A DNA stretch of 64,000 nt, taken from the NCBI GenBank assembly GCA_038843015.1, contig JAWBSH010000004.1:62001-126000 (forward strand), in the 5' to 3' direction. Made by a program: the position numbers and the translations under genes. This DNA is from Zestosphaera sp. (lineage in GTDB: Archaea > Thermoproteota > Thermoprotei_A > Sulfolobales > NBVN01). The notes under the pieces were generated by a model. The model was not told where the DNA came from. It searched no databases and saw only the letters and a list, made by a program, of their open reading frames with translations. Below, piece after piece: positions 1-8,454 of the stretch; the first letter of the stretch is position 1; the number at the start of each line of letters is the position of its first letter.

Positions 1-400
1 CTCTAATTCTTTGGTAATTAATCATTGTTTCTTGAAAACCAAAAAGCATGTAGCTTAGTCCTACACCTACTACAGCACCTGTAATACTGTGTGTAGTCGA
101 TATTGGGGCACCAATTAACGTAGCTATAGTTATCCACAGAAAAGCTGATGCTGAAGCAGAGATTGCTCCTATGATCTCGATGTTTGACACTATCCCTTTA
201 CCAAGAGTCTTCATAACCATATAACCCTGCAGTAAAGCACCTAGCAACTGGAAAATCAGGAAAAGAATGAATGCTTGTCTAAACTTAAGTGTGCCGGAGC
301 CGACGAGGACGCTAGTAGAGTTAGCCATATCGTTAGCTCCTATAGACCAGGCCAGGCATGCGGCAGTAGTAAGGCCTATAAAGAGCAGCAAATCATTCAA
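1..400 (-). CDS. Inorganic phosphate transporter, PiT family (3' part missing)
   Basis: Read on the minus strand from a TTG at 400, this open frame runs off the left edge of the window, so only about 133 N-terminal residues are present. It carries the two signatures of PiT permeases: GANDMANS near residue 23, and APISTTHSITGAVVG further on, the conserved repeat that binds phosphate and the coupling cation. Hydrophobic membrane helices lie between them. The family imports inorganic phosphate with a cation across the cytoplasmic membrane. The frame is closed upstream by a TAA and holds no ATG or GTG before the TTG, so TTG is the likely start although its ribosome site is weak. Family assignment is strong; substrate specificity is inferred. 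Confidence 0.87.
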   Translation of the reverse strand, partial: MNDLLLFIGLTTAACLAWSIGANDMANSTSVLVGSGTLKFRQAFILFLIFQLLGALLQGYMVMKTLGKGIVSNIEIIGAISASASAFLWITIATLIGAPISTTHSITGAVVGVGLSYMLFGFQETMINYQRIR

Positions 401-499
401 GCTAGCCCTACAAAAATTACGAGAGAGGCAAAATAAGTTGTTAAGTTAATTATTAAAGCTAATATAGCAAGTCGAGTAATCGTATTAGGGGACCGCAAA

Positions 500-1495
500 A
501 TGCTGAGACTTCACATGAATGAATCACCATACCCTCCTTCAAAGACTTCACTTGAGTACATCAATAAATACAGTAATCTCCTGAACTTATATCACGTTGA
601 GCAATTATATGAAGAGCTACTCAACGAGTTAAGCAGTTATGCAGGCATTGACGAGAAGTTTATTGAGGTGTTCGCTGGTTCATCACCGATACTAGCCATC
701 ATGCTGACTTACGCCAAGATTACTGACTCAGGACTCATATTAACTCATCCAACATTTCACGTCATGTACAACCTAGTAGATAATTATAGTATCCGACACG
801 CTTACGTAGAGTTAAGCAAGGAAGACTTTACTTTAGACATAAGTAGGCTTATAGAAGTATCTGAGGGGCACGTAGTCTACTTAATAAACCCTAACAACCC
901 TACAAGCAATATTCTCCTAGAAGACCCTGAAGTACTGAAGAAGGTTGCTAAGAGAGCTAAGACGGTCTTCATAGATGAAGCTTACTACGAGTTTTCTGGG
1001 CTGACATTCAAAGACTTAGTCATGGAATATGATAATGTGGTGATCATAAGAACAGTCTCTAAAGCGTTTAGCTTAGCTGGAGCTAGGTTCGGGTACATAA
1101 TCACTAGTGAGAAGATGAAGAAGGTTTTAAATAGCCTCAGAGTAGGATATGAGGTACCCATAACTACTCAAGCCGCAGCGTTAGGGGCGCTTAGAGACCC
1201 TTATTACATGAAAGAAGTAGTTAGTAAGATTATTGAGACTAGAGAGGGGGTCAAGAAAGCACTTATTGATGCAGGCATAAAGGTCGTAGAGAGCAGAACT
1301 AACTTTCTTTTCATTGATTTAGGCAAGCCTTGCAGAAAATATTGGGAGCTTCTTAAGAAGGATGGAATTCTGACCTTGTGTCTAGAAAACATAGAAAGAC
1401 TTAAAGAATTTGGGAGTTGCTTCAGAGTCACTGTAGGCAGACCTGAAGAAATGAACTTATTCATTAAGAAATTGCTGGAGATCCTCAGTAGTTAA
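500..1495 (+). CDS. hisC: HisC-like pyridoxal-phosphate aminotransferase
   Basis: This is a 331-residue fold-type I aminotransferase. The N-terminal MNESPYPP is the histidinol-phosphate aminotransferase start motif. NPNNPT at 130-135, Asp159 in FIDEAYYEF, the Schiff-base lysine Lys188 in TVSKAF and Arg196 in GARFGY are all present. The family transfers an amino group between glutamate and imidazole-acetol phosphate in histidine synthesis. No other his genes are nearby, and the related threonine-phosphate decarboxylase CobD and aromatic aminotransferases share these motifs, so the substrate is not fixed by sequence alone. It follows the divergent phosphate transporter by about 100 bases and ends convergent with the MFS gene. 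Length is slightly shorter than typical HisC (about 350). Confidence 0.8.
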   Translation: MLRLHMNESPYPPSKTSLEYINKYSNLLNLYHVEQLYEELLNELSSYAGIDEKFIEVFAGSSPILAIMLTYAKITDSGLILTHPTFHVMYNLVDNYSIRHAYVELSKEDFTLDISRLIEVSEGHVVYLINPNNPTSNILLEDPEVLKKVAKRAKTVFIDEAYYEFSGLTFKDLVMEYDNVVIIRTVSKAFSLAGARFGYIITSEKMKKVLNSLRVGYEVPITTQAAALGALRDPYYMKEVVSKIIETREGVKKALIDAGIKVVESRTNFLFIDLGKPCRKYWELLKKDGILTLCLENIERLKEFGSCFRVTVGRPEEMNLFIKKLLEILSS

Positions 1496-1519
1496 AATAA
1501 TGCTTGTAAGCTCTCCGGA

Positions 1520-2677
1520 TTATTGGGTTGGTTTCAGAACGTAATTTACTGAGACTAAAAGTATAGATAATGTCGTTGCTATTGTTACTACGTACCCTAA
1601 GAAATCCGTGTCTAAGCCGGGATTCGCCAGCAGAGGCAGCAACATTAGCCCACCTAAAGCGTTAAAGAATATGGTTACGCCAAAACCCGCAGTCATGACT
1701 TCTTTAGGTATTTGTTTCGCTATGTATGTGTTAATAGCTGTGTCTAGGAATGGGTAGAGAGGTATTTGCCAGATGAGTAGAGTTAGTAAGCCTTCAGACT
1801 TAACGAGCGCCCAGTAAACAAGCATGTATGCCAGTGTTGTCATAGAGAAGAGCGTTAACGGGTTGTACTTATCTGTTAGCCTTCCTGCGGCTATTCTTGC
1901 AGGAATAGAAAGGAGAGCTGTGAAACCCCCGTAAACAATTCCGAATAGTAGGTACTCTAACCACTCAGAGGAAGTATCTAAGATATTCTCAAGTTCTAGA
2001 CTTAGCTTAGAAGGCGCTACAACATAAAGCAACTCTCTAGAGAACACTGTAAGTGAGAGAGCCAACAAAACTATTAAGAACCTCCTAAGACCCCAGTCTG
2101 AAGTACTTGACTCGCTTACTTTGAGCTCGGCCTGAGTAGTCTCCTTAGGGAAGAACACGATGAATATCAAGTATGTTAAGAAATAAGTGACTGCTATGAT
2201 TATGAAGAGTCCTTCAGGACCTACGATACTGTAAAAGAGCCCCATAATAGAGGACCCCAAACTATACCCTACTCCAGTCCCTACAGTAAAGTAGCTGTAC
2301 GCTCTGCCGGGACTAATACTAGAACTGCTAAAAACTGTCGTAAGTATTGAAGGCCATGAGAGAGCCCAAGAAAGAGCAGAGAAACTCAAGATTATAGAAA
2401 GAGTTAATGGTTCCTGACTACTTAAAGCTAGCAAGAAAGGAATAGTACCGCTAATACCTAGCAAAACCAAGTTTTTATCTCCTACATGCTTAACCAGCTT
2501 ACCTGCCACCACAGCAAATAACGTAAACCCCCACTCAAGACCTGTGATAAGCATTATCGCTTGAAGACCACCACCTAATTCAACACCTATGTAACGCCTA
2601 GTGAAAGAGAAGTAAAGCCCCCAAGTAAGACTACTTAAGATAGCTCCTAAAGAATACATCATCCTCCAGGTACTCAA
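1520..2677 (-). CDS. MFS transporter
   Basis: This 385-residue protein is almost wholly hydrophobic, with about twelve predicted membrane helices and a charged central loop (KETTQAELKVSESS). That is the usual two-bundle layout of the Major Facilitator Superfamily. The loop between helices 8 and 9 reads ARIAAGRLTDKYN, a match to the conserved MFS G-R-x-x-D-R/K loop motif. It should be a cytoplasmic membrane carrier; nothing in the sequence or neighbours gives the substrate. It is transcribed alone, convergent with the HisC-like gene and divergent from feoB. The 160 bases upstream of its start are very A+T rich and must hold both promoters. Confidence 0.8.
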   Translation of the reverse strand: MSTWRMMYSLGAILSSLTWGLYFSFTRRYIGVELGGGLQAIMLITGLEWGFTLFAVVAGKLVKHVGDKNLVLLGISGTIPFLLALSSQEPLTLSIILSFSALSWALSWPSILTTVFSSSSISPGRAYSYFTVGTGVGYSLGSSIMGLFYSIVGPEGLFIIIAVTYFLTYLIFIVFFPKETTQAELKVSESSTSDWGLRRFLIVLLALSLTVFSRELLYVVAPSKLSLELENILDTSSEWLEYLLFGIVYGGFTALLSIPARIAAGRLTDKYNPLTLFSMTTLAYMLVYWALVKSEGLLTLLIWQIPLYPFLDTAINTYIAKQIPKEVMTAGFGVTIFFNALGGLMLLPLLANPGLDTDFLGYVVTIATTLSILLVSVNYVLKPTQ

Positions 2678-2836
2678 ACCTTTACCCGCAGTACTCGAAG
2701 TTAAAGTCAGTGCTTAACACACCTCATTACATAGTAAGAATAAAAAATTTAATTAAAATTTAATAATTGTTGTGTGTTCCTTTCATGAAATTTAGATTAG
2801 TCTAACATTTATTAAGTTTTTAAAGAATTTCTCAGG

Positions 2837-4942
2837 GTGTGTGAGTTGAGGAAATTTGGAGATAAGATATGCGACTATGTAGTAGCTGTTGTCGGACAGC
2901 CCTCTGTCGGCAAGTCAACGTTTTTTACGCAAGTTACTGGCGAGCTAGTTCGCGTGGCTAATTGGCCTGGCACTACAGTAGAGCAAAAAGTCGGGATAGT
3001 TGCTTTTGAGGGTAAGGTTTTGTGCTTAGTTGATTTGCCAGGTATTTACGGCTTATCTCCTACGTCGCTCGAGGAAAAAATAACTAAGAATTTCTTAATT
3101 TCTAGTGATTGGGATGTTATTTTAGTTTTAACAGATTCATTGATTCCTGAGAGATCTATTTATCTACCAATACAGATTGGTGAAATGACTAACAAGTTAG
3201 TGATAGCTTTGACTAAGTGGGACGCGACACATAAGGCAGGTCTACACATAGATACAGAGAAGCTTAGTTCTAGATTAGGCTTCCCAGTAATCCCTATTTC
3301 GTCGATTACTGGTGAAGGAATTAGAGAGGTTCTAAGTACTCTAGTTGGTGTAGCTGAAGGCAGAGTTAAGAGCAGTCCACTCAAAATTGATTACGGCTTA
3401 CTCGATAGCTATGTGAATGAGTTAATGGGACTCATCGATGACCGCGTGATAGGCAAATTACCTAAGAGGTTTGTAGCTCTCAGACTTTTAGAAGGAGATC
3501 AAGATGTAGTTAATATAATTAGGGATAGACCAGACATTATAGAAAAAAGTGAAAAGTTGCGAGAGGAATTCAGGAAAGCTACTGAGAGAACACCTGAAGA
3601 ACTAGCTATCCTAGAGAGATATGAGTACGCGTCAAAGATAGTTAGAGAAACTGTAGTTAGAGTAAAAGTGAGACCGCGTATTACAGCCTTAATCGATAAA
3701 ATTTACTTACATTCGTTGTTGGGTCCTCTGACCTCGGTCTTAACTATATTCGCTACGTTTGCTGCGGCCTTTACGTTGAATACAGGCTTTCCTCTCACGT
3801 ATTTCCTCAGATACTTAGGTTTTGAGGCTGTAGCCAGCATATTAGAGACTTACAGCCTATCAGGATTGCTCGAAAGTACCTTTGTTCTTATAGGTGAAGC
3901 CGCTCGGGCAATGTTAGCAGACCTAAGCAAAGAACTAGCCTCTTTAGTAGCTGACGGCATATTAGGGGGTCTTGGTGCTGTATTGAGTTTCCTGCCTTTA
4001 ATATTACTTGTCTCGATGTTTCTCTCAATACTTGAGGATAGTGGTTTGGGTCCTAGAATGGTTGCTTCCCTACACAATTTCTTCAAGTTTTTTGGATTGT
4101 CTGGAAGAGCCCTATACCCGCTAGTCATAGGGTTTGGCTGTAACGTTCCGGCAGTCTATCAGTCTAGGATCTCCGTAGACGAAGCTGAAAGACGTGAAGT
4201 AATAGCCTCAGCACCATTCATAATATGTCAAGCAAGACTAATTGTTCTGCTTTACTTTACTAGGGTGTTATTCCCTGGTGATGTATTTATTCAAGCATTC
4301 GCGATGGCAGTACTCTATATTCTGTCAATAATTCTATATCTGCTTACAGCTAAGTTAGTAAGGTTTTTAAGTAACGTTAAAGAGTCTCCAGAACTAATTA
4401 TGGAGTTGCCTATGATACATAGGCCGAGCCTTAAAGTTATTTGGTGGAGTTCTTGGAGCAACGCTAAACATTTTCTCTATAAAGCAGGCCTAATAATTTT
4501 CACTCTCTCAATGCTTAGCTGGGTGCTACTATCTTATGGACCTACAGGATATGTTAGCTCGCCGGAAAGTTCTTATGGCGCTATAGCAGGTTCTTATTTA
4601 GGTCGGGTTCTCGAGATATTGTACGGTGTAAAGAACGAGAATTCCTGGATGGTAGGTTACGCATTAGTTTATGGGTTCATAGCTAAAGAAGGCTTAATAG
4701 CTTCTGTTTCTCAGCTAACCGGATTAGCTGAGGAGGAAGCGTTAAAGTCTTTAGGTCTTGACATTGCTCAGGGGGTCTCATTATTGGTGTTCATGATGTT
4801 TTACGTTCCTTGCTTAGCTACAGTAGCTACTATATATAGAGAAAGTAAAAGTTTAAGATTCACTCTAGGCGTGACAGCATATTTAGTTTTAATCGCCTTA
4901 ATTGTCTCGTTGATGACCTACCGGATACTACTTATTGTGTGA
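2837..4942 (+). CDS. feoB: Ferrous iron transporter FeoB
   Basis: This 701-residue protein has an N-terminal G domain followed by a polytopic membrane domain. G1 is GQPSVGKS (20-27), the G2 threonine lies in PGTT (44-47), G3 is DLPG (66-69) and G5 is SSITGEG (155-161). The G4 position reads TKWD (126-129) instead of the usual NKxD. The membrane part holds two gate repeats, with GFGCNVPAV and YVPCLATVAT as the conserved pore motifs. The family imports Fe2+ across the cytoplasmic membrane. No feoA gene is adjacent. The GTG at 2837 is the first start, but the TTG at 2846 has a better placed GGTG site, so the start could be there. The ZIP gene follows 28 bases downstream, suggesting a metal-uptake operon. 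Confidence 0.93.
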   Translation: MCELRKFGDKICDYVVAVVGQPSVGKSTFFTQVTGELVRVANWPGTTVEQKVGIVAFEGKVLCLVDLPGIYGLSPTSLEEKITKNFLISSDWDVILVLTDSLIPERSIYLPIQIGEMTNKLVIALTKWDATHKAGLHIDTEKLSSRLGFPVIPISSITGEGIREVLSTLVGVAEGRVKSSPLKIDYGLLDSYVNELMGLIDDRVIGKLPKRFVALRLLEGDQDVVNIIRDRPDIIEKSEKLREEFRKATERTPEELAILERYEYASKIVRETVVRVKVRPRITALIDKIYLHSLLGPLTSVLTIFATFAAAFTLNTGFPLTYFLRYLGFEAVASILETYSLSGLLESTFVLIGEAARAMLADLSKELASLVADGILGGLGAVLSFLPLILLVSMFLSILEDSGLGPRMVASLHNFFKFFGLSGRALYPLVIGFGCNVPAVYQSRISVDEAERREVIASAPFIICQARLIVLLYFTRVLFPGDVFIQAFAMAVLYILSIILYLLTAKLVRFLSNVKESPELIMELPMIHRPSLKVIWWSSWSNAKHFLYKAGLIIFTLSMLSWVLLSYGPTGYVSSPESSYGAIAGSYLGRVLEILYGVKNENSWMVGYALVYGFIAKEGLIASVSQLTGLAEEEALKSLGLDIAQGVSLLVFMMFYVPCLATVATIYRESKSLRFTLGVTAYLVLIALIVSLMTYRILLIV

Positions 4943-4970
4943 ATCAAACTCCTATTAGAGGTGTTAGGAT

Positions 4971-5738
4971 GTGTTCGGCGGGTTTCTCGAGAACTTAATT
5001 GTGAGGGCTTTACTACTTGGATTAATTCCTGCTTCCCTAACCTCTTTGGGCGGGATTATAGGACTTATTGGTGTTAAGGGCTCTGAAAAACACTTAGACA
5101 TAGGTTTAGGATTTAGTGCCGGAATCATGGTAGTAGCTTCTTTTACTAGTCTTTTACTGCCTGCTGTTGAGTTAGGCGGAGCCTCCTTAGTCACACTAGG
5201 TTTTTTAGCTGGTGTAGGGCTCGTGGTTGTACTAGACAAAAGCATACCGCACGAACACTTACTGAAAGGTTATGAGGGTCCTTCACACTTGAAGTCCAGG
5301 ATGAGGCGTGTATGGCTTATGGTAATGGCTATCTTAATACATAATCTGCCTGAGGGCTTGGCTGTAGGTAGCTCGTCTGGAATTAGCTTCCCAGCAGGAC
5401 TTGCGATGGCTTTAGCCATAGGAGTTCAAGACATACCAGAAGGTTTTGCAGTTTCTTTCCCGATAGCTATAGCTGGAAAGAGTAAGAAGAGGGCTTTAGG
5501 GATTTCAGTATTGAGTGGCTTGAGTGAAACTCTAATGGCAGTAATAGCTGCATTATTGTCTTCTACGTCAGAAAGCTTACTAGTTTTTACATTATCACTT
5601 GCCGGCGGGTCAATGATTTACATAGTCAGTCATGAAGTAATTCCGGAAACACACAGACACGGACATGAGTGGCTCTCTACGCTTGGGTTTCTTTCAGGTT
5701 TCATAACGATGTTATGGTTAGACACGATGCTAAGTTAA
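4971..5738 (+). CDS. ZIP family divalent metal transporter
   Basis: This 255-residue membrane protein has the metal-site motifs of the ZIP family (GufA/ZupT branch): HNLPEG at 124-129, QDIPEG at 153-158 and HEVIPE at 221-226. A histidine-rich patch (HRHGHE) follows the last motif. Such proteins import zinc, iron or manganese. The GTG start at 4971 sits 8 bases after a GAGGTG site; an ATG two bases earlier is in a different frame that closes after nine codons, so GTG is the right start. It follows feoB closely on the same strand, which supports co-transcription of two metal importers. Confidence 0.9.
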   Translation: MFGGFLENLIVRALLLGLIPASLTSLGGIIGLIGVKGSEKHLDIGLGFSAGIMVVASFTSLLLPAVELGGASLVTLGFLAGVGLVVVLDKSIPHEHLLKGYEGPSHLKSRMRRVWLMVMAILIHNLPEGLAVGSSSGISFPAGLAMALAIGVQDIPEGFAVSFPIAIAGKSKKRALGISVLSGLSETLMAVIAALLSSTSESLLVFTLSLAGGSMIYIVSHEVIPETHRHGHEWLSTLGFLSGFITMLWLDTMLS

Positions 5739-5948
5739 CATTAGCATAGAATACCTACAATTTCAAGTCTTAAGCACTCGACTAAATCGTTTCCTGCTCT
5801 AAGTTATCTCGATCCAGAGCAGTCTGCTACGAATTCCTCCGCGAACTTCCGTGAGTCTTGGAAACCCTAACTGAAAATAACTTGGGTGTAGATTTGATTT
5901 AGTGTTTCATTTTTAACTTTATTACTGAGACGGCATTTTATGAATTGA
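5739..5948. other. Intergenic stretch with a conserved RNA-like block
   Basis: There is no convincing gene here. Bases 5834-5871 match, at roughly 85 percent by eye, the reverse strand of 16061-16100. The shared core reads CGAACT, CCGT, AGTCT and GGAAACCCT with short variable bases between. A perfect AGC/GCT hairpin (around 5817-5828) lies just before the block. Such conservation between two non-coding sites 10 kb apart suggests a small RNA or a repeated regulatory element rather than a protein. The last part of the region is A+T rich and likely carries the promoter of the amidohydrolase. Confidence 0.4.
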
Positions 5949-7541
5949 GTGATCTGTTTGAGAGGATGTTTTGCGTTAATTAATGGTAAGATATACCTCT
6001 CGTATGAGCCGTTAAGAACTTCTGAATCTTTAGTGGTGGCTGGTGACAGAGTCGTTTTTGCAGGTAGCAAGTCAAGTACTTTACTGATTAGTGAGTTGCT
6101 TGAATGTGATTTAATTGATTTAGAAGGTAAGGTAGTCTTGCCCGGCTTTGTAGATGCTCACGTACACCTAGATGGGATTGGGATGTACTTGAATACTATT
6201 GATTTGAGAGATGTTAGAAGCATCAAAGAACTTAAAGATAGAGTTAAGAAGTCTGTTAGAAACGCTACTTCATGGGTTTTCGGGCATGGATGGGACCAAG
6301 AACTCTTTATGGAGGGTAGATGGCCCACGCGCTGGGACCTAGACGAGGTAGTTAGTGATAAGCCCGCATTATTAACTCGCGTTTGCGGGCATGCTGCAGT
6401 ATTAAACACTAAGGCTATGGAGATCACGGGACTCATAAGTAGTGACTCACCCCACGTATTGAGAAATGAGAGAGGGGAAGCAACAGGGGTTGTTAAGGAA
6501 GAAGCTCTTGAGGTAGCTAAAAGAAAATTCAGAGAATCTTTGACACTAGAAGACCATAAGAAATTTTTAGAAGATGCTATCAAGTATGCAGCCTCTTTCG
6601 GGGTGACTACGGTAGGCTTCGTAAGTGTTGATGATGTAGCACTCAGAGTGCTTGGAGAACTCAGAAATGAGGGCAAGTTATCAGTTAGAGTTAGAGCTTA
6701 TCTTAATCCAGGTAAAAATAATGAAATCTTACTAGCTCTCAAGAAATTAGGGATAAGAAGTGGATTCGGAGATGACTATCTAAAAATACGTGGTATTAAA
6801 ATGTTTGTTGACGGATCTTTAGGAGCTAGGACAGCATGGCTTACGGAACCTTATAATGATGCGCCAGCCACGCGCGGCTCTCAACTCATAGACGAGAAAA
6901 CTCTTGAGAAGTTAGTTTGCGAGGTTCATGATGCAGGTCTTCAATTAGCCATACACGCTATAGGGGATGCGGCTATAGACTTAGTCTTACAGGCGTACTC
7001 AAAAATTCGAGATTTGCATGAGTTTAGGCACAGGATCGAACACGCGTCTGTGGTAAGACCCGACCAGATTAGTAAGGTCGGGGGGTTGGGTATCCCTTTA
7101 GTTATTCAGCCGCATTTTGTCGTAACAGATTGGTGGGTGCTTAAAAGACTCGGTGAATCGAGGGCTACTTGGGTTTATCCTTTCAAGACTCTAATTAGGT
7201 CAGGAATTCGGTTGGGAGTTAGCACAGATTCTCCTGTAGAGCCCTTAAACCCTTGGGAGACTGTCTATGCTGCTATAACGAGAGGCGAGTATGAGGGCAT
7301 AGATCTCTTTAAGTATACTCCTCACGAGAAACTATCACTTACTGAGGTCTTAAGTTCATATACTCAGGGCTCAGCCTACGTTCTAGGAGAAGAAAACAAT
7401 ATAGGAACTCTGGAGGCAGGCAAGTTCGCTGACTTCATAGTAGTAGATAAAGATCCTTATGCCGTAGACGAGAAGACGTTACGGGAAATCAAGGTCCTAG
7501 CAACTTACGTCGGTGGTGTAAAGGTATACGAACGTGCTTGA
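5949..7541 (+). CDS. Amidohydrolase, YtcJ-like (COG1574 type)
   Basis: This 530-residue metal-dependent hydrolase has the amidohydrolase layout. A short beta domain is followed by the barrel with HVH at 71-73, a long insert with FGHGWDQ, then AIHAIGDAA and RIEHASVV supplying further metal ligands. STDSPVEP supplies the catalytic aspartate, and a C-terminal beta segment (GTLEAGKFADFIVVDKDP) closes the fold. The family cleaves C-N bonds of amides or cyclic imides; substrates of this branch are largely unknown. The GTG at 5949 lacks a clear ribosome site and the TTG at 5958 is possible; the conserved part begins at ALINGK (residues 9-14). It ends convergent with the mannosyl-3-phosphoglycerate genes. 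Confidence 0.85.
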   Translation: MICLRGCFALINGKIYLSYEPLRTSESLVVAGDRVVFAGSKSSTLLISELLECDLIDLEGKVVLPGFVDAHVHLDGIGMYLNTIDLRDVRSIKELKDRVKKSVRNATSWVFGHGWDQELFMEGRWPTRWDLDEVVSDKPALLTRVCGHAAVLNTKAMEITGLISSDSPHVLRNERGEATGVVKEEALEVAKRKFRESLTLEDHKKFLEDAIKYAASFGVTTVGFVSVDDVALRVLGELRNEGKLSVRVRAYLNPGKNNEILLALKKLGIRSGFGDDYLKIRGIKMFVDGSLGARTAWLTEPYNDAPATRGSQLIDEKTLEKLVCEVHDAGLQLAIHAIGDAAIDLVLQAYSKIRDLHEFRHRIEHASVVRPDQISKVGGLGIPLVIQPHFVVTDWWVLKRLGESRATWVYPFKTLIRSGIRLGVSTDSPVEPLNPWETVYAAITRGEYEGIDLFKYTPHEKLSLTEVLSSYTQGSAYVLGEENNIGTLEAGKFADFIVVDKDPYAVDEKTLREIKVLATYVGGVKVYERA

Positions 7542-7582
7542 TTGACCCTTGCTTCACGCCCTGAGGGAGTGAGGGCTTTCAG
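7542..7582 (-). repeat. Dispersed TnpB-type end element, degenerate copy (RE1)
   Basis: Read on the minus strand the sequence starts CTGAAAGCCCTCAC, passes CTCAGGGCGTGA and ends AAGGGTCAA. This is a drifted version of the 35-base hairpin repeat seen at 62434-62468. The TCAC/GTGA arms still pair. It lies exactly between two convergent genes and may now act as a terminator for both. Confidence 0.5.
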
Positions 7583-7584
7583 TA

Positions 7585-8454
7585 TTAAAGATATATTCCT
7601 GCAATTCTTAAAGCACGCTTCACCGCACTAATCCATGAATAAGGAGGTCTTCCTGGACCTCTTATATAGTAGGCATTTTTAAACCACTCTACCTTATTTT
7701 CAGATATTATAACTGGTATATCGGAATTGCTCAGTATTCCTTCATCAGCTGGGTTATCGCCTACTCCTATAATTGGTGTTTCCCGACCTACGGTGTTAAT
7801 TAGTTTCAGAAGAGAACGCACTGCTATGTCTTTATTCACCTCTAGTAAGTGCACTGCTCTCCTAGTCTGGATTATCTTGAGATTTGTGTTCTTGACTGCT
7901 GAAGTTATGAAGTCTCTGCACGGGGCGTGCTGAGTTATGAAGACCTCACTATAGGACCTCTTCTGAGATAACTTAACTAAGTCTGTGGGTATTCCTAGAA
8001 TTTCTGAAATGCTATCTGGTCTTGCTTTGGTTAGTCTTAAGGCTTTTTCAAGACAGTTAGAGTTTTTCTCTATGTGTGTTAGTAGTTCTTCGTAAAGGCT
8101 TATGTTGTTACATAGTTCTAATACATCATAATCTTTGAATGAGTATCTAGTGCTCCACTTCAGGAAACCACTAACAGCATGTATGGCACAGCCCCCCTCA
8201 ATAATGTACGCTGTGAAGCTATAGTTTAGTCTACTCATCAACTCTTTAATCTCGACAAACGTCTTAAAGGTTACCGGTATAACCTCAATTCCTAAGATCC
8301 TTAACTTACTTAAGAAATTTTTTAATTCTCCTACAGAACCTTCCTGGGTTATAGGCAACATAGTATCGTCTATGTCTGTAATTATTATTGCCTTGCCACT
8401 AAGTCTAAAATCCGTGTGCAATCGAGACATCACTCCTTGACAGTATCTCATCAA
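7585..8454 (-). CDS. mpgP: Mannosyl-3-phosphoglycerate phosphatase (HAD family)
   Basis: This HAD-superfamily phosphatase has motif I D-I-D-D-T (Asp27 nucleophile, Asp29), motif II in VIPVTFKT and the distal acidic motif GVGDNPAD near residue 245. The Cof-type cap contains EGGCAIHA. Its product removes phosphate from mannosyl-3-phosphoglycerate to give mannosylglycerate, a compatible solute of hyperthermophiles. The specific call rests on the gene for the synthase, which overlaps its 5' end by 50 bases. The frame opens at 8454, but a GGAGTG motif sits before inner starts (ATG at 8430 and TTG at 8421), so the real start may be there, which would shorten the overlap. Length (289, or about 280 from an inner start) is near the family norm. 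Confidence 0.85.
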   Translation of the reverse strand: MMRYCQGVMSRLHTDFRLSGKAIIITDIDDTMLPITQEGSVGELKNFLSKLRILGIEVIPVTFKTFVEIKELMSRLNYSFTAYIIEGGCAIHAVSGFLKWSTRYSFKDYDVLELCNNISLYEELLTHIEKNSNCLEKALRLTKARPDSISEILGIPTDLVKLSQKRSYSEVFITQHAPCRDFITSAVKNTNLKIIQTRRAVHLLEVNKDIAVRSLLKLINTVGRETPIIGVGDNPADEGILSNSDIPVIISENKVEWFKNAYYIRGPGRPPYSWISAVKRALRIAGIYL

